A stretch of 64,000 nt of DNA. It comes from Linnemannia elongata (lineage: Eukaryota; Mortierellomycota; Mortierellomycetes; Mortierellales; Mortierellaceae). Location of the stretch: contig JAXBDG010000002.1 of NCBI GenBank assembly GCA_036320915.1, positions 2,480,001 through 2,544,000 of the forward strand, in the 5' to 3' direction. This document shows, one piece after another, positions 22,191-37,360 of the stretch. The notes under the pieces were generated by a model, which saw nothing but the letters and a program-made list of their open reading frames with translations, did no database searches and was not told where the DNA came from. A program made the translations under genes and the position numbers. Positions within the stretch are counted from its first letter, which is position 1; every line of letters starts with the position of its first letter.

Positions 22191-24367
22191 ATGAACGCCA
22201 ACACCGAGATCAAACCTACCCCCACCGGCGTTTTCAGGGGTAGCGACCTGCCTCCTTTGGTGACCGATAGACCTCCTCGTGTCTTGATTGCTGGTGCCGG
22301 CTTGGCTGGTCTCTTCCTTGGTATCCTCCTTGAAAAGGCTGGTATACCCTATGAGATCTTTGAGCGGTCTGCAGAGATCAGACCTCTAGGTAAGCTCGTG
22401 TCCTTAGATTCGATTGAAACGTAAAATCTGCACATTCCTAGCAAGACATCAAATTAACCCTCTTAACCCCTCTCTTTCCGTCTTTCCGGGTCTAAGGTGC
22501 CATTATGTGCTTGGTAAAACGAACTATTATGTACTCACTTACACTGCAGGTACGATAACAAAAGAACGTGTAGCCTTCCAACTGACATAGGCCTCTCCCT
22601 CTCCCTTTTTTTTTTGTTCACATAGTCACCTAATATCCTCGCAGCATTTGAGCAGCTCGGCTTATTGGACGAACTTATGTCCTTCTCCAAGCCTTGTTCA
22701 ACTGTAGCAATGTTGACCGATAAGTTGAAACTCATTGGAAAAACTGCCCCCGGTTGCCTTGATGTGTAAGTTTCACTCCCTTCTATTTCTCTCTTCAAGG
22801 AAACGCGGTCTTTTACTCACACTCTACCATTAACGTTGAACACTCCTTCCCTTTAGCATTGGGTATGATCGCGTTCTATTTGCTCGTCCCGAGCTTCATG
22901 AGATGCTGTTCAGTAAAATTCCCAAGGAAAAGCTCCACATGTCAAAGAAGGTGTTGTCATTCCAGCAAAACCACGAAGGAGTCATGGTCCGGTTCAGCGA
23001 CAACACATCCATCCATGGTGATATCCTTGTTGGCGCCGACGGTGCTCATAGTGCCGTTCGTCAGCACTTGTACAAGACCCTGGAAAAAGAAGGCCTTCTC
23101 CCCAAGTCTGATACCAAGCCTATGAGCAAAGGCTACATTTCGCTCGTTGGCACGACCAACGAGTTGGACCCTGTCAAGTACCCTGGCGTCTTACAGAAGG
23201 AATCCGAGGCATTTTATATGATCGGAGATAAAGGCACTCCCTACACTGTAAGTAGAGGCATACTTTAATGCAGTGTTGCAAAAAAAGGGAAGGCGCCCAC
23301 CTAACCTTACCATCTCGTTTCTTTTCGGTAGTGGGTGACTTTCACCATCCCTGGAAACAGAATCTGCTGGAATGTTATCATTCAGCTAGGCATCACCGAG
23401 ATTGCGGATGACCAATTCAAGTCCTCGGATTGGGTTCCTCAACAGAACCAGAAGATGATGAATGAGATCCGTCACTTCAAGACCCCCTATGGCACCATGG
23501 GTGATTTATTCAACGCCACCGACATTGAACGCGTTTCCAAGGTCTATTTCGAAGACATGCTTTTCGAGACGTGGAACCATGGTCGCACCGTCTTGATCGG
23601 CGATGGTATGCATAACACTCAATTCAATCGTACCCAGTTTCATGTTATGCCTGCATATCTACTATCGTGCCTTACACTAAAATGCCACGCACGATTTTGT
23701 CATTATGTTTCTTTAAATTAGCTGCACACAAGGTGAGGATTGGAAAGACGAATTACGAGACAGTGTCTGGCCTTGAAGCATCCCATCCTAACCATCATAA
23801 CCATGCCGTCCATGATTTTTTTTTCTTTTATATTATACTTTTAGCTCCTTCCGAGTAGCGGCGCTGGTGCTGTCAACGCCATGCAAGACGCCGTCATTCT
23901 CGCAAACCGTCTTTACGACGTCGTTCCCACCAGCTTTGAAAATATCAAGACCGCTTTGAACGAGTATAAAGAAGAGCGATTCGACGCAATCAAAGAGCAA
24001 TACCCACAATCCTATGTGAGCGCCAAGCTAATCTTCGGACATGTAAGTGCGGTGGGAAGACTCATATACTGTTTTGGTGAAGAATGTGAGCAAAGCGCAT
24101 TGATCGCTAACGCCGATATTTTTTTTCCTTTGGACTGGATAGACTTTTTCTGAGCGAGTTCTCAGACATGTTGTCTTCAATTGGCTCCCCAAGTCGGTGC
24201 AGAACAAGCAAATGATTAAGGACACTGCCTACCGCCCTCAAGCTAATTTCTTGCCTCAGGCGCCAAAGCGTGGCTCAATGGATGTCATTCCTCAGAGACC
24301 TTCGAAACGTATCGAGAAGGAGAAAGAGGAGGCAGCGAAGAAAAAGACAGCAGCAGCTGTTCTGTAG
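22191..24367 (+). CDS. Class A FAD-dependent monooxygenase, 484 aa (subtype 1)
   Basis: Exons 22191-22389, 22497-22513, 22626-22765, 22857-23247, 23332-23605, 23722-23732, 23845-24042 and 24143-24367 join in frame. The product is the same length as that of 3748-5914 and its closest relative over exons 1, 4 and 5. It shares the N-terminal NTE.KPTP.GVF.GSDLPPL wording, GADGAHSAVR and GDAAHK. Exon 3, however, carries the PCSTVA wording shared with its right-hand neighbour, not the PAIRGQ wording of 3748. The tail (AAKKKTAAAVL) resembles the gene cut by the left window edge. AATAAA follows at ~24386. Probably a soluble flavin hydroxylase; substrate unknown. Confidence 0.92.
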
Positions 24368-24939
24368 GAGAGCGCATAATGTTCAATAATAAACTTTTTT
24401 TTTACATTTGTTTCTTGTTATCGCAACCGTTTGACTGATTTCACACGGATAGCGATTCACCCCTGTACTTAATGGAAAATGATTTTGGGGCCTGGCCGTT
24501 GACCATTTGATATACATACCTTGCAAACCCATTGAAAACTTTCATGTTCGGGGCCCGATCCATCGCACCACCTTTTGTACACGAATTCAAGGACACTATA
24601 CAGGCAACTGGGTTGAATTGCTCTTTGTACACAAAGCTAGGCCCTTTCCCTCTTCATATCATCCAACGATTGCGTCCAAAAGAAAAAATGCAATGCTGTG
24701 TAACTTTCAGGCACAACAAAGAGGCAAGTGGAGGAGGAAAGACTGGAAGAAAAAAAGTGAAAGAAAAAGAGGAAAACAAAAGTATGAGTGAATGGACCAT
24801 GAGTTCCCCTCATCTCGGTCGGCACCGTCATCTCGCTGCCCCATCATCTCCTCTCCTTTCCATTCCTTTTCCATTCATTCACATTTTCTTTCTTTTCCCC
24901 TTTCTTCACTCCCTTTTGCACTCCACTTCGTATCATATT
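24368..24939 (+). promoter_or_regulatory. Spacer and leader before monooxygenase at 24940
   Basis: No gene. The first part matches the spacer at 183-420, the conserved element lies at 24687, and a CT-rich leader follows. This repeats the arrangement between the two left-most copies. Confidence 0.6.
24687..24705 (+). promoter_or_regulatory. Conserved monooxygenase upstream element, copy 6
   Basis: AATGCAATGCTGTGTAACT lies 235 bp before the ATG at 24940 and is followed by TTCAGGCACAACAAAGAGGC, as at copy 1. Confidence 0.65.
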
Positions 24940-27118
24940 ATGAGCGCGCCTTCTGAGACCAGTCAGCCCATCCCCTCGACCAGCAGCACCATGCCTGCTG
25001 TCACACCCAATAAACCACCTCACGTCCTAATTGCTGGTGCTGGTCTGGCTGGTCTTTTCCTCGGCATCCTGTTGGAAAGGGCAGGGATCTCTTATGAGAT
25101 TTTCGAGCGTTCTGCTGAACCCAGGCCACTTGGTGAGCTATATCAGTTAGACATCAATTGCATCGCACGTTCATGTATTTGCAACACGTTACTTACCACA
25201 TTAATTTTACGCTTTTTCCTCTTGACATGGATCTTAGGAGCTATTATGTGCTTGGTAACAAAAAAGGAATACTGTGCTTTCCTTGACTGTATGCAGCAAG
25301 AGCGTCCATTGCTTCCCAACTGACATAATCCCTCACCTTTTTTTTCTTTCTTTTATTTGTAACATAGTCACCCAATATCCTCCCAGCATTCGAACAGCTC
25401 GGTTTGCTGGACGAACTCTTGTCATTCTCCAAGCCATGTTCAAGTGTAGCAATGTTGACCGACAAGTTGGAGCCCATTGGCAAAACTACCCCCGATAGCA
25501 CTGATCTGTAAGTTGCGATCCATTCTATTTCTCTCTTTAAAAGAAACGCGCTCGTATACTCACACTTTCCTACTTCTATGTTGAACACTCCTTCCCATTA
25601 GCATTGGGTATGACCGCGTCTTGTTCGCCCGTCCTGAGCTGCAAGGCATGCTATTGAAGAAGACCCCCTTGAACAAGATCCATTTGTCAAAGAAGATCGT
25701 TACTTTTGACCAGAATCAGGATGGAATTACCGTCACTTTTGACGACAACACCACTGCCCGCGGTGATATTCTCGTCGGAGCCGACGGCGCTCATAGTGCA
25801 GTTCGTAAACACCTCTATGCAACCCTGGAGAAGGAAGGTGTACTCCCCAAGGTCGATACCGAGGCTATGAGCAAGGGGTATATTTCGCTCGTTGGTACGA
25901 CCAACGAATTGGATCCCGTCAAGTACCCAGGTGTTTTGGAGAAAGAATCCGAGGCATTTTATATGGTCGGAGACAAAAACACACCCTATACTGTAAGTTA
26001 CGCCAGTCGCTTTCGTGTCGCGTGGAATACCTTGCAAAGAGTGCCTTGCAAAGGGATGTTGCGAAGAATATATCTGACGTATCTGCCGCGTTTCATTTTG
26101 ATAGTGGGTGACCTTCACCATTCCTGGCAACAGAATCTGCTGGAATGTTATCATTCAGCTTGGACTATCGTCCACCGCAGATGAACATGCAACGTCGTCG
26201 GATTGGACTAGCCAGAACAACAAGAAGATGTTGGACGAGATCCGCCACTTCAAGACCCCCTATGGGACTATGGGAGACCTGTTTGATGTGACCGACATCG
26301 ACAAGGTTTCCAAGGTCTATTTCGAGGACAAGCTCTTTGAGACCTGGACGCATGGACGAACCGTTCTTATCGGCGATGGTATGTGCCAGTCTTCATTTCC
26401 TTTGCACCTTTTGCTTTGATCCAATCGACGTCCTCCCTCACACTAACACACGGCCCATTGAATACTTCCCCTATTTTCATTCACTCCTTAGCTGCCCACA
26501 TGGTAAGACAGTTACTATTCGACCCGAAGGTTGCTCAGATTCATTAATTGCATCGTTCTAAGAGCTTTTCATTCCACCCCTCATTCGCCTTTGTCTAGCT
26601 CCTTCCAAGTAGCGGTGCTGGTGCTGTCAACGCCATGCAAGACGCCGTCATTCTCGCAAACCGTCTCTACGACGTCGTTCCCACCAGTTTTGAAACTATT
26701 AAGACCGCTTTGACCGAGTACAAAGAAGAGCGATTCGATGCAATCAAGGACCAATACCCACAGTCCTACATAAGCGCCAAGCTAATCTTCGGACATGTAA
26801 GTGCGGTGGGAAGACTCGTACACTGTTTTGATGAAGAATGAGAGCAAAGCACATTGATCGCTAACGCCGATATGTTTTTTCCTTTGGACTGGATAGACTT
26901 TTATTGAGCGAGTTCTCAGACACATTGTGTTTAACTGGCTCCCCAAATCGGTACAGCGCAAGCAAATGATTAAGGACACTGCCTACCGCCCTCAGGCAAA
27001 CTTTTTACCACTGGCACCCAAGCGAGGTACTCTGGAGATCATCCCTCAACGACCTTCAAAGCGCATCCAAGACGGGAAGGAAAATACGAAAAATGATACC
27101 GCTGTTGCTGCTGTTTAA
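24940..27118 (+). CDS. Class A FAD-dependent monooxygenase, 481 aa (mosaic copy)
   Basis: Exons 24940-25132, 25238-25254, 25368-25507, 25602-25992, 26105-26378, 26492-26502, 26599-26796 and 26897-27118 join in frame. GAGLAG, GADGAHSAVR and GDAAHM are intact. The gene is a patchwork. Exon 1 follows the 747/6520 subtype and exon 3 follows its left neighbour (PCSSVA). From the end of exon 5 through introns 5 and 6 it is indistinguishable by eye from 6520-8690. From ~26621 onward exon 7 switches to the 22191 wording (ANRLYDVVPTSFE). The tail KENTKNDTAVAAV is like those of the relics at 2813 and 21310. Either repeated gene conversion or unequal crossing-over made this copy, and it remains open. 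Confidence 0.92.
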
Positions 27119-27255
27119 GAAACTAGACAAAAGTTAAATCAATTTGACATTCGAAATAAATCTTTTTCAATCCCACCTTTCCCCCCTCCCTTGATGGTCA
27201 GCTGTAATAGGAGCAGAGAGAAGACTACGTGTACTTGTCATAGGAACATAACCAA

Positions 27256-27454
27256 CGTCATGGTCCGGCTCAGCGACAAAAACACAACCACCCAAGACGA
27301 CTGTCTTTTGTCAGGCGCTGACGGTACTCACAGTGACCGTTCGTTCAGGAATTGTACAAGGCCATGAAGAAGGAGAGGGCTGACTCCCCAAGCCCTGATA
27401 CCGAAGGCTATGAGTAAGGAGCAACTTTTCCCCTTGGTGGAATACAACCAACCA
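27256..27454 (+). pseudogene. FAD monooxygenase relic (part of exon 4)
   Basis: A ~200-bp piece matches exon 4 from VMVRFSDNT through GADGTHS to the SLVGTTN region, with several indels and stops. The spacer just before it (27119-27250) resembles the start of the 2814/21311 spacer, so this is the decayed right end of another array unit. It marks the right boundary of the array. Confidence 0.75.
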
Positions 27455-27833
27455 GGTCCTTCTATTCCTAAAATTGAAAAGAATTGAGACTTGCAGCAGC
27501 AGCAGCAGTCAAAGGAAACTAAAAGGCCGATCTATCGCGTTAAATAAATGCAATCAAGAAAAAAATCATCATTTGCGTAAGAACAAAGAATACCATAGGC
27601 ACTCAAGACTTTCCAGGATTATGAAACGAGCTCTCTTTCGACTGCATCTAATCCTTCCATCCCCTTCAATTGCTGTACGAGGCAGGGGAAAAAAACGAGC
27701 AACGCACAGTTCGTTAAGAACAATCGACTAACACAGAAGCTGGCCAGTACATACATCCTTCAAGGAAAACAAAATCGAATCCGTCTATTAAGCAGCTATT
27801 TTTTTTTTTCGCCGCTACTATTGATAAATAAAA
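27455..27833. other. Intergenic; 3' flank of kinase gene
   Basis: No gene. A short (CAG)n run lies at about 27494-27509. The region holds the likely 3' untranslated sequence of the minus-strand kinase gene ending at 27834. Confidence 0.4.
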
Positions 27834-32495
<4,662 letters not shown>

Positions 32496-33059
32496 CGAGT
32501 GAGTTGTGTAGGTTGTAAGGAGAATGTGAGTCGGAAGGTGGGTGAGGGGGTGGAACGGAGGTTGAGGCGGTAAAGAGAAGGAGGGAGGGAGGTGACGAGA
32601 GGGTTGTTGGTTTGTGTTGCCGTGGTCGTCTTGTCCTGTCCTCTGGAGAGACGAAATAAAGTATAGGTAAGAGAGAGAGAGAGAGGGAGAGAGGACGAGG
32701 GAGACAGAAGGGGGAGAGTGATGATGATGACGAAAGAAAGATGGAGATGACAGTTGTAGAAGAAAGAAGAAAGAAGAAAGGAGAGACTGGTCCTATCATG
32801 TCACCCAGACTTTCTTCGACTTTGGATCAATCGAACACTTCCTTGTCCAATCAACAGTCTTCCTTCCTGGATCCAACAGCCAGAGTATGAATGCTCAGGG
32901 GACAACAACTTCATTACATTGCACCCAATTCCCCAAAACTAAGAACCCCAATGACTGTGCCATATTTCATTTCACTTGAATGTTATTTACACGTTGGTAA
33001 TAATAATGATAATGGCACTACTACTCTTAAACGTCCAATCATCTCATCCTCCAACTATC
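32496..33059 (-). promoter_or_regulatory. Kinase promoter/leader and 3' flank of acyl-CoA synthetase
   Basis: On the minus strand the 300 bases upstream of the kinase ATG are strongly pyrimidine rich, with CT dinucleotide runs at about 32670-32690. No gene is seen in between. Confidence 0.5.
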
Positions 33060-36000
33060 TTAAAACTTCTTCCACATTTCAGTGATCTGCTTATCATGGG
33101 CCTTGCGAATCTCGCGTCTCTTGACCTTGCTGCTCGAGGTCATAAACCCATTCGTCGTCCAGTCTTCATCATCCACAATCACGCCCATCACAGTCTCAGA
33201 CTTGGACAACCCAGACGCCTTGGCCTGGTTCTTCAACACCTCCAGAATCTCCTTGTCCGTCGCACCAGAGTGGCTAGGCTCAACAACTGCCAATAGGACA
33301 GGACATCCGCTATCGGCCACAATACAGATACTCTTGATCTCCTTGGCATCTCTGTACACAGCCTCACATTTCTCCAACGCAACATACTCTCCGTGCGACA
33401 ACTTAACCAGGTTCTTGACACGGTCCTTAATCGAGATCGTGCCATCAGGGTTCACAGTTCCGATATCGCCAGTCTTGAACCATCCGTCCCCAGTCATCAC
33501 CTGCTTGGTCTCCTCCTCCAGCTTGAAGTAGCCCTTCATCACCGCAGGTCCACGGAACCAGATCTCGCCCGATCCGTTGTCGCCAGTGTACTCGGTGTCA
33601 GGCACATTCACCAACTTCAACTCCAAACCAGGTGCCTATTCATTATATGAAAGAAGTGTGAAGAGTAAGTCAATTGGTTCAGAAAAAGACATCACTATGA
33701 CACAATCGAATCAATTGAGCCACGCAGAGCAAAACGTACTGGTGGACCAACGGTGCGGAGACGGTGTCCCATACGAGGCATGGTGACAGCAGCAACACCA
33801 CAGACCTCTGTGAGACCATATCCTGAGATCACATAGCACATCACCATGCTCAAGAAACGATGGGTCTCGTCACTGATACCTGCGCCTCCAGTCAATGTCA
33901 GACGGAGACGACCACCGACCAGCTCTCTGGCCTTGGCAAAAACAGCCTTGTCGATCATGTTGGTGACAAAATTCTCCGAGCCAGTCGCCTGGACGATCGC
34001 CCACTTTGTGTTGAGGGCGGCAAAGAAGAGAGTCCTGAAGGGGAACGACAGCTTGTTAACCTCTGCCAACATGCCCTTGCGGATACGCTCCCAGATCGTA
34101 GGGACACCGGCTAAGAATAAACAAAGGAAAGATTGCCGCAATATGTTAGACCTCATTAAGGTTCACCGGACAACAAAGACGTCACTGCAAACAAATATCA
34201 TCATCGTCCCAAAGGAGCAATGGTTGCACAACAAACAAAACAAGGCATTTGGACGTCTTCAACATGCAGCCGGAGAGAATCGACTTACCCATCAAGGTGG
34301 GACGAAGGGCCTTCAAATCTCCAAGACCCTTGGTACGACCACTACCAGCAGTAGGAGCCACAGCATCATCCATCAATGTCCTGGCACGAGCGAATCCAAG
34401 ACGGCAGCCCTATTAACAAAACAGCAATTGCATAAGCAGAAAAGTCAGAGGAGATCCATTGTGTGGTTGGTGTAGACACAATTGTGACACATAGGGACAA
34501 TGAAGCAAGGACGTACCATGGAGACGACAAAGTGAGAAATGACAAACTCGAGGACATGGGCCAAGGGCAGGTAAGAGATAATCACATCTTCGTCCTTGTT
34601 CAAAAGGTCACCCTCCATTGCCGAGGCACTTCCAATCGCCGACATCAAGTTGCCGTGAGTCAATTGAGCTCCCTTAGGAGTGCCTGTCGATCCTGAGGTG
34701 TACATAATACAGGCGACATCGTCGGCCTCGGGATAGACAGTCTCAATAGTGCTAGTCTCACCTTCGACCTCTGTATCCTCCTCATCTGCCTTTGCCTTTC
34801 CTTTGCCGGGGGCATCAGCACCCTTGTTTCGCTTGAGTTCATCGATATGAATCAACTTAAAGTCACGGCCCTCGACACCCTCGAGCTTCTTGATGTTATC
34901 TGACACCTCCCAGTCCTGTCCTGTGTAGATGATAGCCTTGATACCGGTATTGCCCTTCTGCATCAGCTTGGCGACGACGGGGAGGGTAGTCGAGTCGGCA
35001 AAGATAGCCTTTGGCTGCGACTGGTCGAGGATGAACTGGATAGACTTGTCATCCATGGAGTCGTATGCTGTGACGATGGTGATCGACTGCGAGAAGCATC
35101 CTATGTATCACAGGGTCACAGGGCGTAGGAAATGAAGGAGAGATGACATAGTGAGTAAGTTGTCGTGATTGTCGGAGTAAAGAGAGGTCGAACCAGGTTC
35201 ATTTTTTCCTTTGCGAGTGAATAAAAAGGTGTTCAGATTTCTCATAACAATTCAATAATTCTCAACTCAGCAGGGTGGAACATTGTCCCGTTCTTTGTTC
35301 ACCCGACTTCCTGTCCATCTTCATGTGCATTCGAGCAGGGTTCCTTTTTCCTGCTGGTGACCATATGCCCCATATGCATAATCTTCCTGAAGGCTTTTCT
35401 CCTGATGCGTTTTCCTGTGATCGGTTTTATGTCATCCTGGTTACACCTTGCATTTGTTTGTTCCCAGCACTCCATTTTTTGACAAAGATAACGCGCGATA
35501 ATGAAATCAGTGAGCTTCATCAATTTGAACCCTTACCGTGAGCCGCGAGGAACCACTCCGGGCTATTATTATCCGGTGCATGTGAAAGTAACGCGTGAAA
35601 GACAAACATTGAAGCATCCAGGAAGTCCAGAGAAAGAGAAAGAGGAACCGTCAGCACATATGATAACTCAAAGTCATCACGATCCAGCTGGAAGTCTCAC
35701 TCCTAAAACAAGCAAATCGACTCTCTCCTCGTCCTCGATCAGCAATTGAGCAAGCAAAACAAACAGTAACAAGAGCAAGTAAAGGTGCGTTACCAAGTGC
35801 TGGCAAAAATCATAACAAAATCGCCCTTGTTGACACCAAGGTTCTTGATACCGAGACCGACACGATCGGAATAGGTCTTGGCCATGCGGTACGACATCCA
35901 GTTGTAGTCCGTGAGCTCGTAGGTGATCCATGTCTTGGGCTTGTCACCTGCGTTGGCAGCCTTCTTTTCGACTTTATGGATCTGTGTTGATGGTAAAATT

Positions 36001-36536
36001 TGACCCAACAATGCAAAAGAACAAAGGAAAAAAAAAAAAGGGATGTGTTAAAGGGAAATCATGACAACAACAACGAAGACGTAAAGAAACGAAGAGAAAA
36101 AATGATGCGGATGCGGGGAGATGCATCACTGGTGGGAAAAAGTCACCGTGGGGGAAACAACTATGACATTCAAGCAGCAACATCGATCCGTCTTGTCAAA
36201 CGCAAGCACACAAGCACACAAGCGCACACATAAGCCTCAAACCATGCTCACTTTTTTATCATCAACACCAAAAAGCTTATTCGACAAATACAGTTCAAAA
36301 AAGCAGATCAATAAGTGAGGTTGTTTTACCTTGATAACATCGCGCCAGCCCATAGCGTCCTTGTCCTCATACTTGTCAGCCATGAATTCAAAGAGGTGGG
36401 CCATCGAACCTCCTTTGACATCGTAGTGAGGGGGCATAGGCTTCTTGAGGAGTCCGCCTGTGGCCATGACGCTGCGGTAAATATGGTCGACTTCATCGTA
36501 CTCGACTGCGTATTTGCCGTTGACAACAGGTTCCAT
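33060..36536 (-). CDS. Long-chain acyl-CoA synthetase (FAA1/FAA4 type), 690 aa
   Basis: Seven exons join: 36536-36330, 35981-35794, 35562-35537 (26 nt), 35100-34517, 34409-34289, 34110-33740, 33635-33060. The enzyme activates long-chain fatty acids to acyl-CoA with ATP. Landmarks are the AMP-binding P-loop YTSGSTGTPKG at ~274-284, TLTGGAGISDETHRF, the adenine motif YGLTEVCG, and the hinge region GDGWFKTGDIG followed by IKDRVKNLVKLSHGEYVALEKCE (positions near the FACS signature). Length fits eukaryotic LACS (~690). The microexon supplies PEWFLAAH and is needed for frame and for the conserved AHGCFSQS junction. No signal peptide or N-terminal membrane helix is evident; such enzymes act on lipid droplets, ER or peroxisomes. 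Introns 1-3 (348, 231 and 436 bp) are long for this window. Confidence 0.94.
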
Positions 36537-37360
36537 TTTGTTTTTTGTTTTTTTGGTGGGAGTGTAAGGAGAAGGAGAGAGGAGAAGAACCAAAGTAATG
36601 TGTAGAGGGAGGAAAAGAGTGCGTGTGAATGAACGAGAGAATGAGTGTGGGAATGTAAATGAGTTCAGGCGAGTGAATGAAGAAAAAAGAAGTAAAGAAA
36701 GTGAAGGGAGTGGTGAGGGTGTGTGTGTGAGAAAAAGAAGGAAAGAGGCACAGATTCACTTTAAATACGAATAGCCTCGCGCTGCGACCACCTACCGATG
36801 AGATCATCAGAACATCTTGGGAAAATCACTCATAGACATCATCATCCTCTCTCTCTCTCTCATAGAGCTATGGCTCAATTTACACCCGTCCGCCGATCAA
36901 GCTATCTACCATTAAACTTTCTAACCCATGTGAAGGCAACGCTGCCTTAACAACGGACCCCGTCATCATCCCCGCAATAGCACGTCCTGCCTTTATCTCC
37001 CTCAAAGATAAGTAACCACTTCGGCCAGACTCCGGGGTCTAATAAGAAAGAGCAATTCATCTCTCTTGATTGGCTAATTTGCAAACTATCTCCGCACACA
37101 CACACGATCTTGCACTGCACAGGTCACCATTTTTATTTTTGCAAAGTGGAGGGGGAAAAAATAGAAATACAAAGAAAAATGAAAAAGGCAATGGTAGTAC
37201 ATCGATAAGCATGTGGGTTTTGCTCATCCGGAATAGAAAGCGACAATCCAGTGCAATTTGTGCTTTTTGTTGTTTGTTTTTGTGTTTGTAGTCGTGTTAC
37301 AATTCTGGCGTTCGATCCGACACCTGAAAGATGACCACAAGGGTGCCCATTCCCTTTCTT
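36537..37360 (-). promoter_or_regulatory. Acyl-CoA synthetase promoter and Trf4-like 3' flank
   Basis: No gene. Next to the synthetase ATG is a pyrimidine-rich leader (minus strand). A pair of inverted GATA sites, TTATCT (36993-36998) and AGATAA (37006-37011), lies ~460 bp upstream and could bind a GATA factor. A CT dinucleotide run is at 36848-36861. Confidence 0.45.

Noticed and set aside
24532..25323. 263-codon frame covering leader and exon 1 of the gene at 24940
   Set aside because: It reads through the untranslated leader and intron 1; the shared start with two other copies is the ATG at 24940.
1..27454. Repeat-induced point mutation as the cause of the pseudogenes
   Set aside because: Damage is mostly deletions, single stops and T-to-C donor changes, not the dense C-to-T changes expected of RIP.
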